62,500 nucleotides of DNA from Glandiceps talaboti (Eukaryota > Hemichordata > Enteropneusta > Spengelidae). Position numbers and translations under genes: made by a program. Below the pieces are notes generated by a model that did not search any database, was not told the DNA's origin, and saw nothing but the letters and a program-made list of their open reading frames with translations. Each line of letters opens with the position of its first letter. The stretch's first letter is position 1. Where the stretch lies: contig NC_135557.1 of assembly GCF_964340395.1 (NCBI RefSeq), positions 4,788,716 through 4,851,215 on the forward strand. Reading direction: 5' to 3'. Shown in pieces: positions 11,218 to 23,694 of this stretch.

Positions 11218-13337
11218 ATAATTTTTTTTTTTTTTTTAATTATTTTTTTTATTTTCCAAAAGAATATAGTAACAACAAAAAGGAAGGAAAAGAAAAGGAG
11301 AAAGGGTTACATTGCACGGTATAAATTGCTATAAAATGCTATAAAGTGATTGGAATCCTATAATGCAGAAGTATCACTCGATTCTTAGATTGTCCCACTT
11401 GTTCGAGCAAATTTCTAGCTTATTTTTCCTCTTCGCTATAAAAATCTCTGTCTCTCTAGCGATTCTGACATTTACTTTGACAAGATTGAATGAAGGAATA
11501 GCTTTCCTAATTTTGCAATCATAGACTGTTTTTTTGACAATCAAAATAAGATGGTTGAACAGTATGTTGAATGATGGGTCACCAAGAAGTATCTGCTTAG
11601 TAGACAATGTCAATGATGAATTAATAGCTTTCCCCCACAAGAGAAGAAAGCTTTTCCAAATAACAGCACATTCACATTTAACAAACAAATGAACAAGGGT
11701 TTCATCCTCCATATTGCAAAATGTACAGTAGCTACTGTTGACTCTCGGGGGATTCATACGACATAACACATAATTTGTATAGAATATATTATGTAAAATT
11801 TTAAACTGAAATTCTTGGAGCTTTGAATTCATCGTCGTCCAAAAAGGCAAGGTAAATATTTTTGGCCACTCATCGTTTTGGATGTCAAGAAAACTTGCAA
11901 AATAAATTTTAGCCTTAGGGGGGATAAAGTAATCTGATGTCAATCTTTTCCTGATATGCCTAGTTTTGCATTCATTAAGACGTGTTAGTTTGCCACAATT
12001 AAGAAAACCAATTGGTATCTCTGGCCTTACAATCTCTGCCTTGCCCTTTTTCCATGGAGTCGGAATCGAATGCAAAATACCGTACCAACATAAAAGATTA
12101 TTGTGATTACACCCTAGACGAGAGAGTTCCTCCCAGCCTTTCAACTTATTTTCTTCGTTAAAAATATCAGCAACAAATACAATTCCTATTCCGTATAAAA
12201 ACTGGTTAAATACAGACTTATGATTCACGAGAATTTCTGAATTGTTCCAGATAACTTGGTGTTCTGTAGGGAGATTAGAAATATAATTGATTTCACTCCA
12301 ACACACAAGGCTTTCTTTAAAGAAACTTGGAAGTACAACTGGCAATAAATTGACATTATAATTACATCGCAAAATAAGCTTACCACCAATAGGCCTCAGA
12401 AAGAAGTCTAATATTAATTTCCATGGGTGTTTGAAATCATCAACATGGTATCTACTTAGCCAAGTTACTCTGAAGGCCTTGTACAAAGCAAAAATATCAA
12501 TCATACCTAACCCCCCTTCATTAATATCACCAATCAATGTGTTTCTACTAATTCTATCCGGACCTTTCCATATGAAACGGTGAATATGACTATTTAAAAT
12601 CTTAATATCCCTTTTCTTGACTTGGATGAGATTAAAAATATACAGAAACTTTGGGATGATAAGTGACTTTATGATTTGAATCTTGCCAATCAAAGTTAGC
12701 CCTCTAGAGTTCCACAGGTTGAGTAAACGATGCATAGACTTAAGCGGGGCCGATATATTTTCCGAATATGCAAGTGAAGTGTTGTAGGAAAAGAATATTC
12801 CGACAATTTTTATTGGCGTTTTAGACCATTTGAAGTCAAAAGGCTCATCCTGTCTATGCCTCCATTTACCCAGCCACATTGCTTCTGTTTTACAACGGTT
12901 GAGTGAGAGACCAGAAGCAGAATGGAAATTACGCAGCAGAGACATAAGATTTACTACAGAGTCTTCGTCTGATATAAAACATGTTAAATCGTCCGCAAAT
13001 GCAGAATTCTTGACCTGTGTACCTGAAATGTCTATGCCCTTTATGGAATCTTTTTGAATAATTGATACTAAAAGTATTTCTAGACCTAAAATAAACAGTA
13101 TGGGGGATAGGGGGTCGCCTTGGCGTACACCTCTTTTGATGTCAAAATATCCTGTGGTGAGTCCCCGATTCATAACACAGCTGCTTGGGTTCGAATAGAA
13201 TAAATGAATCCATTTACTTAAGGAGGAACCAAAATTAAACTTATCTAGAGTTTTAAATAAAAAAGACCACTCCAGACTGTCGAAGGCTTTCTCAAAATCT
13301 AATGCGACAAGAATTCCTGGTAGGTCTACTATAATTT
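11218..13337 (-). mobile_element. 5'-truncated L1/Tx1-type LINE
   Basis: The element lies on the minus strand and ends in a poly-A tail (plus-strand poly-T 11222-11252). It carries the C-terminal two thirds of an L1-type reverse transcriptase (11374-13330) and about 120 bp of 3' UTR. The 5' break is at about 13330, with a stop codon immediately upstream. ATAATTT occurs at both borders (11218-11224 and 13331-13337), a plausible 7-bp target duplication. The insertion lies next to the 20-bp minisatellite. Confidence 0.88.
11374..13330 (-). pseudogene. L1/Tx1-type LINE reverse transcriptase, N-terminally truncated
   Basis: The frame is uninterrupted for about 650 residues although the first Met is internal (13173). 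It opens at VDLPGILVALDFEKAFDSLE, catalytic motif A. It continues through motif B (GVRQGDPLSPILFILGLEIL) and motif C (AFADDLTCF, catalytic Asp pair). After a long thumb/connection region comes a Cys-rich end, CTFC then HLFVKC, the CCHC-like knuckle common in L1/Tx1 ORF2. The apurinic endonuclease domain and motifs 0-2 are lost. An intact frame over this length suggests a fairly recent, dead-on-arrival insertion. Confidence 0.93.
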
Positions 13338-13395
13338 ACTTAGTATCAAACACCTGATAATGGGCGTATGGCAAGCCATTTTACTTTTTATTCGG

Positions 13396-13845
13396 CAATT
13401 GATGATATCATTAAATATTTAATGATATCATTAAATGAATTGATGATACCATTAAATGAATTGGTGATATCACTAATTGAATTGGTGATATCATTAAATA
13501 TTTAATGATATCATTAAATGAATTGATGATATCACTAATTGAATTGGTGATATCATTAAATATTTAATGACATCATTAAATGAATTGATGATATCACTAA
13601 TTGAATTGGTGATATCATTAAATGAATTAATGATATCACTAATTGAATTGGTGATAGCATTAAATGAATTAATGATATCACTAAATGAATTAATGATATC
13701 ATTAAAAGATTTGATGATATCAGTAAATGTATTGATGATATCATGATATGAATTGATGATATCACAAAATGAATGAATGATATCATAAAATTAATTGATG
13801 ATATCACTAAATGAGTTAATGATATCATTAAATGATTTTGAAACA
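13396..13845 (+). repeat. 20-bp minisatellite with TGATATCA core
   Basis: About 22 units have a 20-bp period, each with the palindrome TGATATCA (GATATCA starts at 13404, 13424 and so on) followed by an AT-rich spacer such as TTAAATGAAT. Some spacers alternate in sets of three, for example CTAATTGAATTGG then TTAAATATTTAA, giving a 60-bp higher-order period in the first half. The hydrophobic Ile/Ser/His frame on the minus strand is a product of the repeat. Confidence 0.93.
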
Positions 13846-13888
13846 TTAAAACCGGACAATTGAAGGTTACATTGAAATATTTACTTAC

Positions 13889-14023
13889 CCTTAATCTAAG
13901 TTGTCCGTTTGTGCAATTATCATACAGTTCATTTGTATCGCCCGCATCGTAAATGTAAGGGGTTAACAGTTTGAGGATGACTCGAGAAAAGTATACCCTT
14001 CTGTTCACCACCGGTAATGCCAT
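13889..14023 (-). CDS. Candidate first coding exon, minus strand
   Basis: ATG at 14023 opens 45 codons (MALPVVNRRVYFSRVILKLL...) that end exactly at a consensus donor, AGG/GTAAGT, in phase 0. Mixed codon content and a Cys- and Asp-containing sequence look more protein-like than the minisatellite that follows in the intron. I do not recognise the product. If real, the gene diverges from the SET gene with about 510 bp between start codons, and its first intron holds the minisatellite and the L1/Tx1 LINE. A downstream exon is not identified. Confidence 0.35.
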
Positions 14024-14533
14024 TTTGAGTTGCTGACAGTTACTACAAATTGTTCTCTCAACTTAAACTTCTCAAGCTATAATGATCTACCTGTCAATTG
14101 TAATTATGAAATGTACGGTCCCGGATGGACACTAACAGGTGACCAAAGGGAAAATGTAATTGAATTCAGCTTCAGCTGTGTCATGTATTGGAGAGGAAAT
14201 GTAGTGAGTCAATTGTTATGATAAGCGATACATTAGTTATATAAATACACCAACAACAAAATGAAAAAAAATAAATTAGGCAGTAAAAACAAAGTGTTTA
14301 CTGCATAGTTCTTGTTTCTTCTCCTCCAACGATTTTGAAGTCGTAACCAGACTTAAAATTAATAAATAGTTCCAGATATAATATTTGTACTACCTATTTA
14401 AACGTATTACAAGCTATATCTGTAGCTGTACATGTTTATGTGGCACACATGGATTTTCTAATATCGTTTTACTTGTTGTAGAGAGAATAGAAAACCGGAA
14501 GTTATCCTATAGTATTGGTCAAAATTTGAATGA

Positions 14534-16241
14534 ATGAGCAGCATCCAGCGATCTGACATTGGAATGCGTCAAATAAGAGGTGTCTCAGACCATAAACATT
14601 TGACAGCGATACTGTTACTGATAGCGACGTGGACTGTCACATACACGAACGGGGAATTTATAAATTCAAACATCGAAATGAATGAGAGATCGAGACTTGA
14701 GGGAAGCAATTGCCATCCCAAAGAGACGGCTTCATTTGTACCATATCTACGAGAATTTTGTGACCGATATATCTTGACAAGTGAGACTGAATGCACACCT
14801 ATCCATGAATTATACGCTGATCATAAACGATGGGTAGAATTGTACTGTCATGGCGAACCTAATACAATGTCACTAGTACAAAGTAAAAGGCGCTTTTGTA
14901 AGGTAAGTGTCTGAAGATTCATTCCTTAAATTATGTGTTACTATAATCGGTCGATGAGGGTAAGAAATATCAATCACTTTCGAAAAACGAACGATTCTGT
15001 CTGATGGTACTCATAATCAATAGATTGCTTGGGTGACAACTAATATGGAATTGCGTCGTATTGGGCGAGTTGTATATTGTTGACATTGTGACGGAATGCC
15101 TTTAGTTACGGTTATCCGTGTCGATGTTTTGTTACTGCTTATTCGTCAGTTTATTGTACTTTACATAATTAACCCATTTGGTACTCAAACTGTCTGAACT
15201 TATCCAAAAACATGAGGACTATCATCAACTAAATCATACTACACATACGACTACAGTTGACTGAAAATATACGTACATGTGAAGCACAACTATCCAACAT
15301 AGCTCTGTTAGTACTATTTTTACATTTTCACAAGAAAAAAATGATCTTCAATTAGTACCGTCACCAGTAAAGCGACATATAAACTGAATGCGATTCGAAT
15401 ATTGCATGCACATACACGTATGATTGAGACTAACATTGATTGACTTATTTGCTAATTCAAAGTAATGTAGGTTTGCTATGTTAGGTTTTATTATATTATA
15501 GTCTCTTGAAAATAGCAAGAGAAAGAGGTTTCAAGTATAGCACGACTGGTCGACGATCTTATTACGTTTCCTGTCACCTTCCTACCAAATTATTAAGACG
15601 TTCAATTTACCTATTTGCTGACGATTTCCCATTTCAAGAAGGCGATTATGTAGAGAGGGCTAGTACCTACTTGCTTCAGAATTATGAAGAAAAAGAATCA
15701 TCACTACCAATGCGTAGGATTTTCATTGACAAAAAGAAAGGATGTGGTGCTCTTGCAATTAGACATATTCGAAAAATGGAGATCATCTGTGAATACTTTG
15801 GTCTCGAGGTGACGAAAGAAGTAGCAGACAAGAGAGAAAGGGGGTATGCTGAAGATAAACTACCTCCCGTCATGTTCACAGTTACTTCCAACAAGAAATC
15901 TAGGTAAGTATATACCTGTACCAAATTGAACATTTTCTGTTCTTGTCTGTGCTGAGGTAAATTTTTTATGTCAGTAATAATTGTATGTTTTCCTTTCCAG
16001 GTTTGATGGCAATTATGACCATATGGGGAATTTTATTGGCATTGAATTAAATCACGGGGCGTGGCTAAATCACCACACCTGGAGATCAAACTGTATGGTT
16101 AGAGCGGTAAGAGTTCAAGAAAAAAACAGACTAATTGTTATTGCTAAATACCATATCCACGAAGGGACAGAATTGTTACACAATTACGGGACTGACCAGA
16201 CTAATGCGCCGAGTTGGTTGAAATATCCAGGGAGCCCATAA
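14534..16241 (+). CDS. SET-domain protein with hydrophobic N-terminal segment
   Basis: Three exons, 14534-14902, 15485-15903 and 16001-16241, join in frame (AAG/GTAAGT; TTAG acceptor, phase 0; AG/GTAAGT to TTTCCAG, phase 2) to give 342 residues. Residues 23-39 (LTAILLLIATWTVTYTN) form a signal peptide or type II anchor behind a basic head. A Cys-containing region follows (about 55-122). Residues 201-327 match a SET fold: KKGCGALAIRHIRKMEIICE start, IGIELNH centre, WLNHHTWRSNC in place of the usual FINHSCxPN, and GTELLHNYG in place of GEELxYDYG. The core Asn-His and the late Tyr are kept, so AdoMet binding is possible. SET proteins normally methylate lysines in nucleus or cytosol. A secretory N-terminus would be odd. 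The first exon or start could differ, since the acceptor at 15484 is modest and the stronger one at 15501 breaks the frame. Confidence 0.75.
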
Positions 16242-16282
16242 TACCAATATATATTTAAGTGGCATTTAACAAAAATGAATAC

Positions 16283-16288
16283 AATAAA
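16283..16288 (+). terminator. AATAAA polyadenylation signal of SET gene
   Basis: AATAAA lies 42 bp after the stop codon of the SET gene, in an AT-rich 3' region. The short 3' UTR is plausible. Confidence 0.7.
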
Positions 16289-19200
16289 GTTAAGTTTCAT
16301 TTTTATTAGTTATATTGTTTATATTTTAGAATAAAGTTGATCATAAATCGTGTTACAAAGTTGTGACTTAAATATGAACATGATTATTTTAATGTAGAAA
16401 TGTCCTCTAATAGCTATTTTATCAAGCAATAGTACATGCGCAAGTATTCAACAGACCTAGTTAGTTTTTTTTATTGTATCAATAACAAACTAAACGTCCT
16501 CCATACCGGTTGTGTTCAAGTTTTGCTCTACATTGCGTTACTTCTAATTCAATGGCATGCAGTAAAGGAATTAAAATTGTTGTTATTAGGATTTGTATTA
16601 TCACCATTATTGTCATTATTCTTATCATTACTTTAGAAGTATTATTCCGCGTTTGTATGCCGTGTGCGACAAATGCAGCCAGGTAACTCTATTATATACG
16701 AGCACTACTACTGACACATCAACAGAAAATGTATGTGGGCCCTATTCCCATCTAAATTTTGATCTCGATTTTATTCGGTTCGAAGTCGGTTCCACTGTTC
16801 CTATCTGTCGTTAAATCAGTTTTGACCCTGTTTAGTTGAACATAGACTAGCATGAACACTAACCAAAGAAACCAACCAAACAAGTGTAATGTGGAACAAA
16901 CGGGAATTTGCTGTGGCAAACCTAAAGTAATTCTCTCGTTGACGTGATGAGTAAAAGTACTGACGTATGATATACAACTGAAACTCAAGATGGGTGTGTC
17001 TGGTAAATAAATAGTCAAGTTATTATTGACGTATGAACAAAAATGAATCGGTGGAGTCGAATATCTTCACAAGTTTCGACATTTTTTTTCTTACCAACCT
17101 CTCGACCTTGAACCTCATTAATTACCGAACGACACTTCGGCAGCTTACTTTGTCCGACATATGCCACACATGCGTAAGGATTGGCAGACAAGAAATGTTC
17201 TGACGATGCATCCAAATACAGAATCAGAATAACTTTCAAATCACCCTAAGACAATGATGCTAGTCAGCAACACTAACAATGTGAACACCCGTTGCACACA
17301 TACACTGCCAGGTTGTCGAAGGAGTGAGGTGTTGCTTAAATGTGTAATGAGTAATCTTTGGGAAGCATGTTTCTTATCTATCTATAGGTTTGTACATTCC
17401 GAATATAAAATATGTATGATACGCACAGTCATTCGGCGATATGTACCCTTTTCTGCTGTAACTAAATGACACATGTTCATATTCACACTGTTAAGAACTC
17501 GAAACAGTTCCCAATGTGATAAAAAACATAAAGAGGTCTACCTAGTAAGATATATGCAAAAGTAATTATATAGTGAATGTCTGTCAGATATTTCACATGC
17601 ACACAATGTGACCGTAATGAGATGAGAAAATACTCCTCTTTACGCGATTTATTCTCTTCAAATATCACATTAATTACATCCTTATTAAGGCAATAATACT
17701 ACTAGTCAGATATACTGTAAAAATGTGAACACACATGTTTTCGTTGTAATAGAAATATCTCATCTCAACCACTTTTAAGTATGCTTTCATCCGAGCACAA
17801 ATGTCAACAAATAAGGCTTATATCATTTATTAAACAAAGTTATCAATTGTTATTAATTACTATAATTTCTCGTTATATCTGACTTCCGGATTGTTTTGAA
17901 AGAATTGAGTAGATGTGTAGGTGTCCAGTTGAATCGAAATTATCACATCATAGAAATGCAACTTGGTCTGGGAAATATTTGCATCTGAAAAACGCACACA
18001 TGTAATCGGTAAAAAAATAACTGTATAGTTTTGCCAGGGAATAATTCATTCAGACTTTTCCCACTGATTATGACCGTAAATATTATCTCTGACCTGATAT
18101 GTAATTGATACTTCCTAAGTCAACGTAAACTTAATCAAATCACAAACACAAAATGCACATGGTGAATTCCCGCCGAAACTGTCACATCGGTATTGAGTAT
18201 GTAAACCCATTGAAACATGTGTGACTCATAGATCCGTCACTTTCATGCACATTCTTTTTCATAGCGTAATGTACGAATTAAGTCTTTAAAAGAACACATG
18301 TCTTGTTGAAGTTCTTGAAATGTTATTTCTGGGCAATACTGAATTTCCGAATCATGTCAAACAACTAGATAAAGGGGGCCGGGGGAGGGGAGATATTCTT
18401 CATAACATTTGCACTGATCTACAGGGATTGTGATATTATACTACATTAGATTGAAATGGTGATATAATAAACATTGTTGCGAGTGACCATTTCGTTCACT
18501 TTAGAGTGGATAGTGCGGAACTTTACAAACAATTTAGTAATTCATTTTAAACGGCATCATTGAGAATCGTGAGTAAACATGTGCCAACTCCCCGCCAAAT
18601 AGTCGAAACGGTACATAGTATTAAGGACGGAACCAGGGATTTTCAATGAAGCTCAATGTTCTAGTTTGGCATGTGCATCTATGGAACACGTACATGTACG
18701 TGTAAAAAGGGAATGGTTTTACTGTTTGGATAACGACGTATTTGACTCGGATGCATTACCATATAGTCATACTGGGGCCAATTCAGACTCCCTCCCTATT
18801 AAGATGTTAGAATCATGAGTCAGTCAACCCAGCTCTACAATTTGAGACCTGTAAGGATGTATATTGCAATGCTTAATAAAGTCTATTCTGCGGAAAGACT
18901 GAAAATCGTAATAACTAATTTCACTAAAATGCCTACTCTCCCTATTAAAATTCTTAGTTTACGTTCATGAATAATTCAAAATGAAATAAGATAACATGAA
19001 ATATTGATGAATTCTTTATCATGATGAAGCATGAATACATGCGCACATTTCCCGCCAAAATCTAAAAGGAACCAATATAGCAAAACATGTGTGTCTGATA
19101 AGTTCACTTTGTTTGCTTTGGATACTATCATGTTCCTAGCACGTGACACGAGGTCTTATCCCAAGAGTATGTGACCGGTGTCGATATATTTATCTACGTA

Positions 19201-19309
19201 TGTGAGGATGTACTGCCCGTAAAAAACATGTCACTGTCTTCTTTAACAAGTGGCACATGCGCTGATCATTCAAATCGAAATAACGTATCGTCAGGATTTA
19301 AGACTAGTT

Positions 19310-19501
19310 GGTTTTATTCGAGTCTATGATGATCCTAATACAAAATAATGACATTTTATAGTATAGGACTATAGGGATTGGCGATATTCTAAAATGGAGA
19401 AACATGGAAGTAACGTTGATACCGATGTTCTTAGAACTTTGTCAATCCCTATATCAAAGTTATTATTTTGTACTGGGATCATCATAGACAAGTATAAAAC
19501 C
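19310..19501. mobile_element. 192-bp fold-back element, family F
   Basis: Long imperfect inverted arms start GGTTTTATTCGAGTCTATGA and end TCATAGACAAGTATAAAACC. The inner parts ACAAAATAATGACATT and CAATCCCTAT also pair. The loop holds GGCGATATTCT. The same arm sequence (GGTTTTATTTTTGTCTATGA) and the same inner GGCGATATTCT, inverted, occur in the fold-back at 25138-25376, so both belong to one family. Confidence 0.75.
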
Positions 19502-19644
19502 TGTGTTAAATTATTAAACTCGGGAGTGTTCAATCTCACCTCCATTGTATATGGTTGGACTCCGGGGGAGGACAAGCACCGATTTGTTATAAATATAGCG
19601 CAATTTCAGTGTACTGTAGCTAACATGGAAACGTTTGTCTGTCC

Positions 19645-19805
19645 ATATGTATGTATGTATGAATGTATGTATGTATGTATGTAGATGTGTATGTATGTAT
19701 GTATGTATGTATATATGTATGTATGTATGTATATGTGTGTGTTTGTGTGTATGTATGTATGTATGTATATGTATGTATGTATATGTGTGTATGTATGAAT
19801 GTATG

Positions 19806-19837
<32 letters not shown>

Positions 19838-19885
19838 TGTATGTATATGTATGTGTGTGTATGTGTGTATGTATATGTATGAAAC
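19645..19885 (+). repeat. (GTAT)n microsatellite
   Basis: About 240 bp of GTAT tetranucleotides with GTGT and GAAT interruptions. Met-Tyr-Val-Cys and Ile-His-Thr frames here are artefacts. Confidence 0.96.
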
Positions 19886-22800
19886 GATGTGCAACTTTTA
19901 TTGTTTAAAACAACTTTTATATTTTATGTGTCCTTCCTGATCATGTAGGATAGTGAGATGTGTTTTGACACAAAAATGCTTCTGAAAATCGGAATATTGG
20001 AAATGCTTTTTGGAAATTAGTGCCAGAACTTTCAACCAACCGAACTTGGGATAATATGTTGCATTAACAATATTGTGTATGTGAAATCTACCCGTCTATG
20101 TACTCTATGAGAGTCGCACTTACGGATGTATTTCTCATCACTTTGGCGACGTCGTAGTAGTACCTATTAGTACATTGTTGGCGTTCCGCCAAACGCCTGG
20201 GGACGATTGCAACTTGGACAGTACATGTCTCGGCCCTACACAGGATGGTCTAGCGGATATTTTCGACGATCTAAATATTTTCATCCCTACAACATCGGAA
20301 TTGGTGTGGCTGTCAACGCATGCAATTATCGATCACCCAGGAGGTTTACGAGATAATTTTTCCCCCTCGATGTTTTCGTCTTTTAAAATTTAATAATGGT
20401 AAAATTAAGCAACGCATAGGCAAATATATGTAATTTTGTCAAAACATATAAGCAGTATTGTCTATGTTAGCAAAAATCGTTAAAGTTTCTGAAATACCAC
20501 AGCGAAATCCGTGGAAATGCAATTATCACATTAATTGTATCAGTTTTGATAGGGAGGCACACCACGAATCAACACATCACTTACAGAAGTTTACGACATC
20601 ATAAAGAGTGGTATTCACACAACCCTACGCTGGCCCCTCGTTGTAGACCAGCAGAGCATGCATAGCCAAATGCATAGGGTTGTCTCTGGGGTTGTTAATC
20701 GTTGACTAGGATACTTTTACAATGCATGCAAATGTATGACTTACTGAGACATTACGTTTAGAACTTTCTACTGGAGACCTTGATCACATGACTGATTTCC
20801 AGCCACTGTGCACTCCAAGATAGGCTTATTTTCGGATTTCGGATTAGAAAATTCACGATTTATGCTAACATTGACATTTCTGCTTACATTTTTGTGCACA
20901 CTCATTGTCTTGATATTCTAGAGGCAAAGATGAACGTTGTTCATGGCATATTTTTCTCTAGCGCAGTATGTGTTATTGTGCGGTACATGGTGCAAGTGGG
21001 TCTTCGATCGTTTAAACATTTGTAACTCAGCTGCAGAGATCTGTCACTTTCATGTACATATACTTATTCATATAGCGTAATGAAAGAATTGAATCTTCAA
21101 AAGACCACAATGATTAAATGTTGTTTCTGGGCAACACTGAATTTCCCAATCATGTCGAACAACTGAATTAAGGGGACGAGTAATTCTTCATAATATGTGC
21201 ACTGATCAACATGGACTGTAATATTACACGTCATCAGATTGAAATTAAAATGGTGATACAATACACATTGTTGCGAGTGACCATTCCGTTTAACTTTAGA
21301 GTTGAAACTCGAGTGTGAGACTTAACAAATAATTTCAGGAATTCATTTCAGACTCCCTCATGGTGAATCGTGATTGACATGTGCCAACTTCCCGCCAAAT
21401 ATTCGTAGTACCCAAGTACGGCCTGTAAAACAGAAACATGTCCCATAGATTTTGATTTTATCGAGTTTGACATGTGCATGTTCGGATCACGTGAAAGAAG
21501 AAATGATTGTTCTGTTTCGACAATGACGTCTTAGAGGCTTTAATTTACTGGGGTCAATTCAGACTTTCAAAAGAATCAAATCGCCACATCTGTATTTATA
21601 ATTGTAGCTTTAGGACAACTACAAGTCATTCGTTAGGTACACATAATAACAAGTGTGTTGTAATTTCCCGACAAATTGTCACCTCCATATGTGTCATTCC
21701 TTTAAAAAATATGCAAACAATTACGAACTGTAGTCTCAACGTTCGCAATTGTCTTTGTATGTTACAAAATATACTTCAAACCGTGGTTCGTTTTATTTGA
21801 AGGAAAAATCACACACCAAAAGTGGGTCATCTTTGTGAGCGACCTTATCATACATGTGCTTGGTTATAAAGGGGGAAGAAGAATTACTATAAATGACGCA
21901 TGCGTATATTTACACTGGTGCTGTAAATGCTTGACACCAGTTCAAAATACCATACAATCAATGTGGGCTACCTAGTAAAATATATGCAAAAGCAATTAGA
22001 TAGTGAATGTCTGTCAGATATTTCACATGCACACAATGTGACCGTAATGAGATGAGAAAATACTCCTCTTTACCGTTTACGCATTTTATGACTGCAGCAC
22101 ATGTATGTGCTTGGGGTATGGAAAGTGATACATTGGGATCTATTTTGACCTTCAGTGATTTTCTCACCGATACATCCATGGTAGGCCTAACAACTAAGTC
22201 AGATTACACCACGAGTGTCGCTTTAATTGAAGGGGGCAATGTATAATTTCACACTTCGAGAATAATGACAGGGAAAAATTGCCAACGATGAAGTGGGAAG
22301 AATCAATGACAAATAAAGCATGCGTATCTTTACTCTGGTTCTGAAAGAACCCGATACCGGTTCCTATATACGATAACAATAACTTGTGTTGCCTGGTAAA
22401 TTACACGAAAAGGCAATTAGACAGTGAGTGCGCAAAGCTTGACTGTAATGAGATGATAAAATATCATTTTTTACGAAATTTATTCAGTTCACATCCAACT
22501 TTAAGTTCACCTATATAGTCATCAACACTGTAACAATGTGAATGAACACACATGCTTTCGTTGTAACAGAAATTTCTCAGCCACTTTTAAGTATTCCTTC
22601 GTCCCTTCACAAATTTCAACCAATGCATCGTCTATTGTGTAAAGTTATCAATGGGAGCTTTTAAAAAAATGTTAGCTTGCTTCATGGTGGGTCAATTACT
22701 ACAAGTTGTCATTATATCTTACTTTCGGTATAGAATTGAAGAGATGCAATGTCAATGTCCAAAGTTTAGTTATTTAACTGAATCGAAATTTTCATGGTGT

Positions 22801-23584
22801 AGAAATGCAACTTACTTTGGGAAATATTTGCTTTGGAAAAACGCACACATATAATAGGTCAAAAATTAACACTATAGTTTTGCCAGGGGATAATTCATTC
22901 AGACTTTTCCCACTGATCATGACCATTAATATTATCTCTGACCTGATATGTAATTGATACTTCGTAATTAAACGGAAACATAATCAAGAGAAAAACACAA
23001 GTTGCACATGGGGAATTCCCGCCAAAACTGTCACATCAGTATTGAGTATGTTAGTCGTTTAAACATGTGTGACTCATAGATCTGTCACTTTCATGCACAT
23101 ACTTTTTCATAGCGTAATGTACGAATTGGATCTTGAAAAGAACACTTTGTTGAATTGTTGTTTCTGGGCAACACTGAATTTCCCAATCATGTCGAACAAC
23201 TGAATTAAGGGAACGAGTAATTCTCAGTATTTGCACTGATCAACATGGACTGTAATACTACACGTCATCAGATTGAAATTAAAATGGTGATACAATACAC
23301 ATTGTTGCGAGTGACCATTCCGTTAACTTTAGAGTTGACACTGGAGTGTGGGACTTAGCAAATAATTTCAGGAATTCATTTCAGACTCCCTCATGGTGAA
23401 TCGTGATTAGACATGTGCCAACTACCCGCCAAATATTCGAAGTACCTAAGTACGGTCTGAAACAGGAACATGTCCCACAGATCTCGATTTTATCGAGTTA
23501 GACATGTGCATGTTCGGATCACGTGAAAGAAGAAATGATTGTTCTGTTTCGACAATGGACGTCTTAGAGGCTTTAATTTACTTG

Positions 23585-23694
23585 TAGTCTGAAATCCTGA
23601 CCTTACCATATTTCGATTTGAAAGATCTCCATAATGCATTATGATTATTGAGATCTTTCAAATCGAAATATGGTAAGGTCAGGATTCCAGACTA
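23585..23694. mobile_element. 110-bp fold-back element with 9-bp target duplication
   Basis: Arms TAGTCTGAAATCCTGACCTT... and its inverse pair almost perfectly over about 50 bp. Flanks are ATTTACTTG (23576-23584) and ATTTACTGG (23695-23703), a 9-bp direct repeat with one mismatch. The paralogous sequence at 21530-21555 is the unoccupied site. Other copies are at 28601-29329 and 43090-43195. A 9-bp duplication is most like Mutator (MULE) insertions. No coding sequence. Confidence 0.88.

Noticed and set aside
12830-13057. Plus-strand frame inside the L1/Tx1 element
   Set aside because: Shadow of the minus-strand reverse transcriptase.
19514-19940. Tyr/Val/Cys- and His/Thr-rich frames
   Set aside because: They are produced by the GTAT repeat; no splice or codon evidence.
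20175-20393. 72-residue plus frame starting MLAFRQTPGDD
   Set aside because: No splice signals, no upstream context and no family resemblance; a chance frame in the repeat array region.
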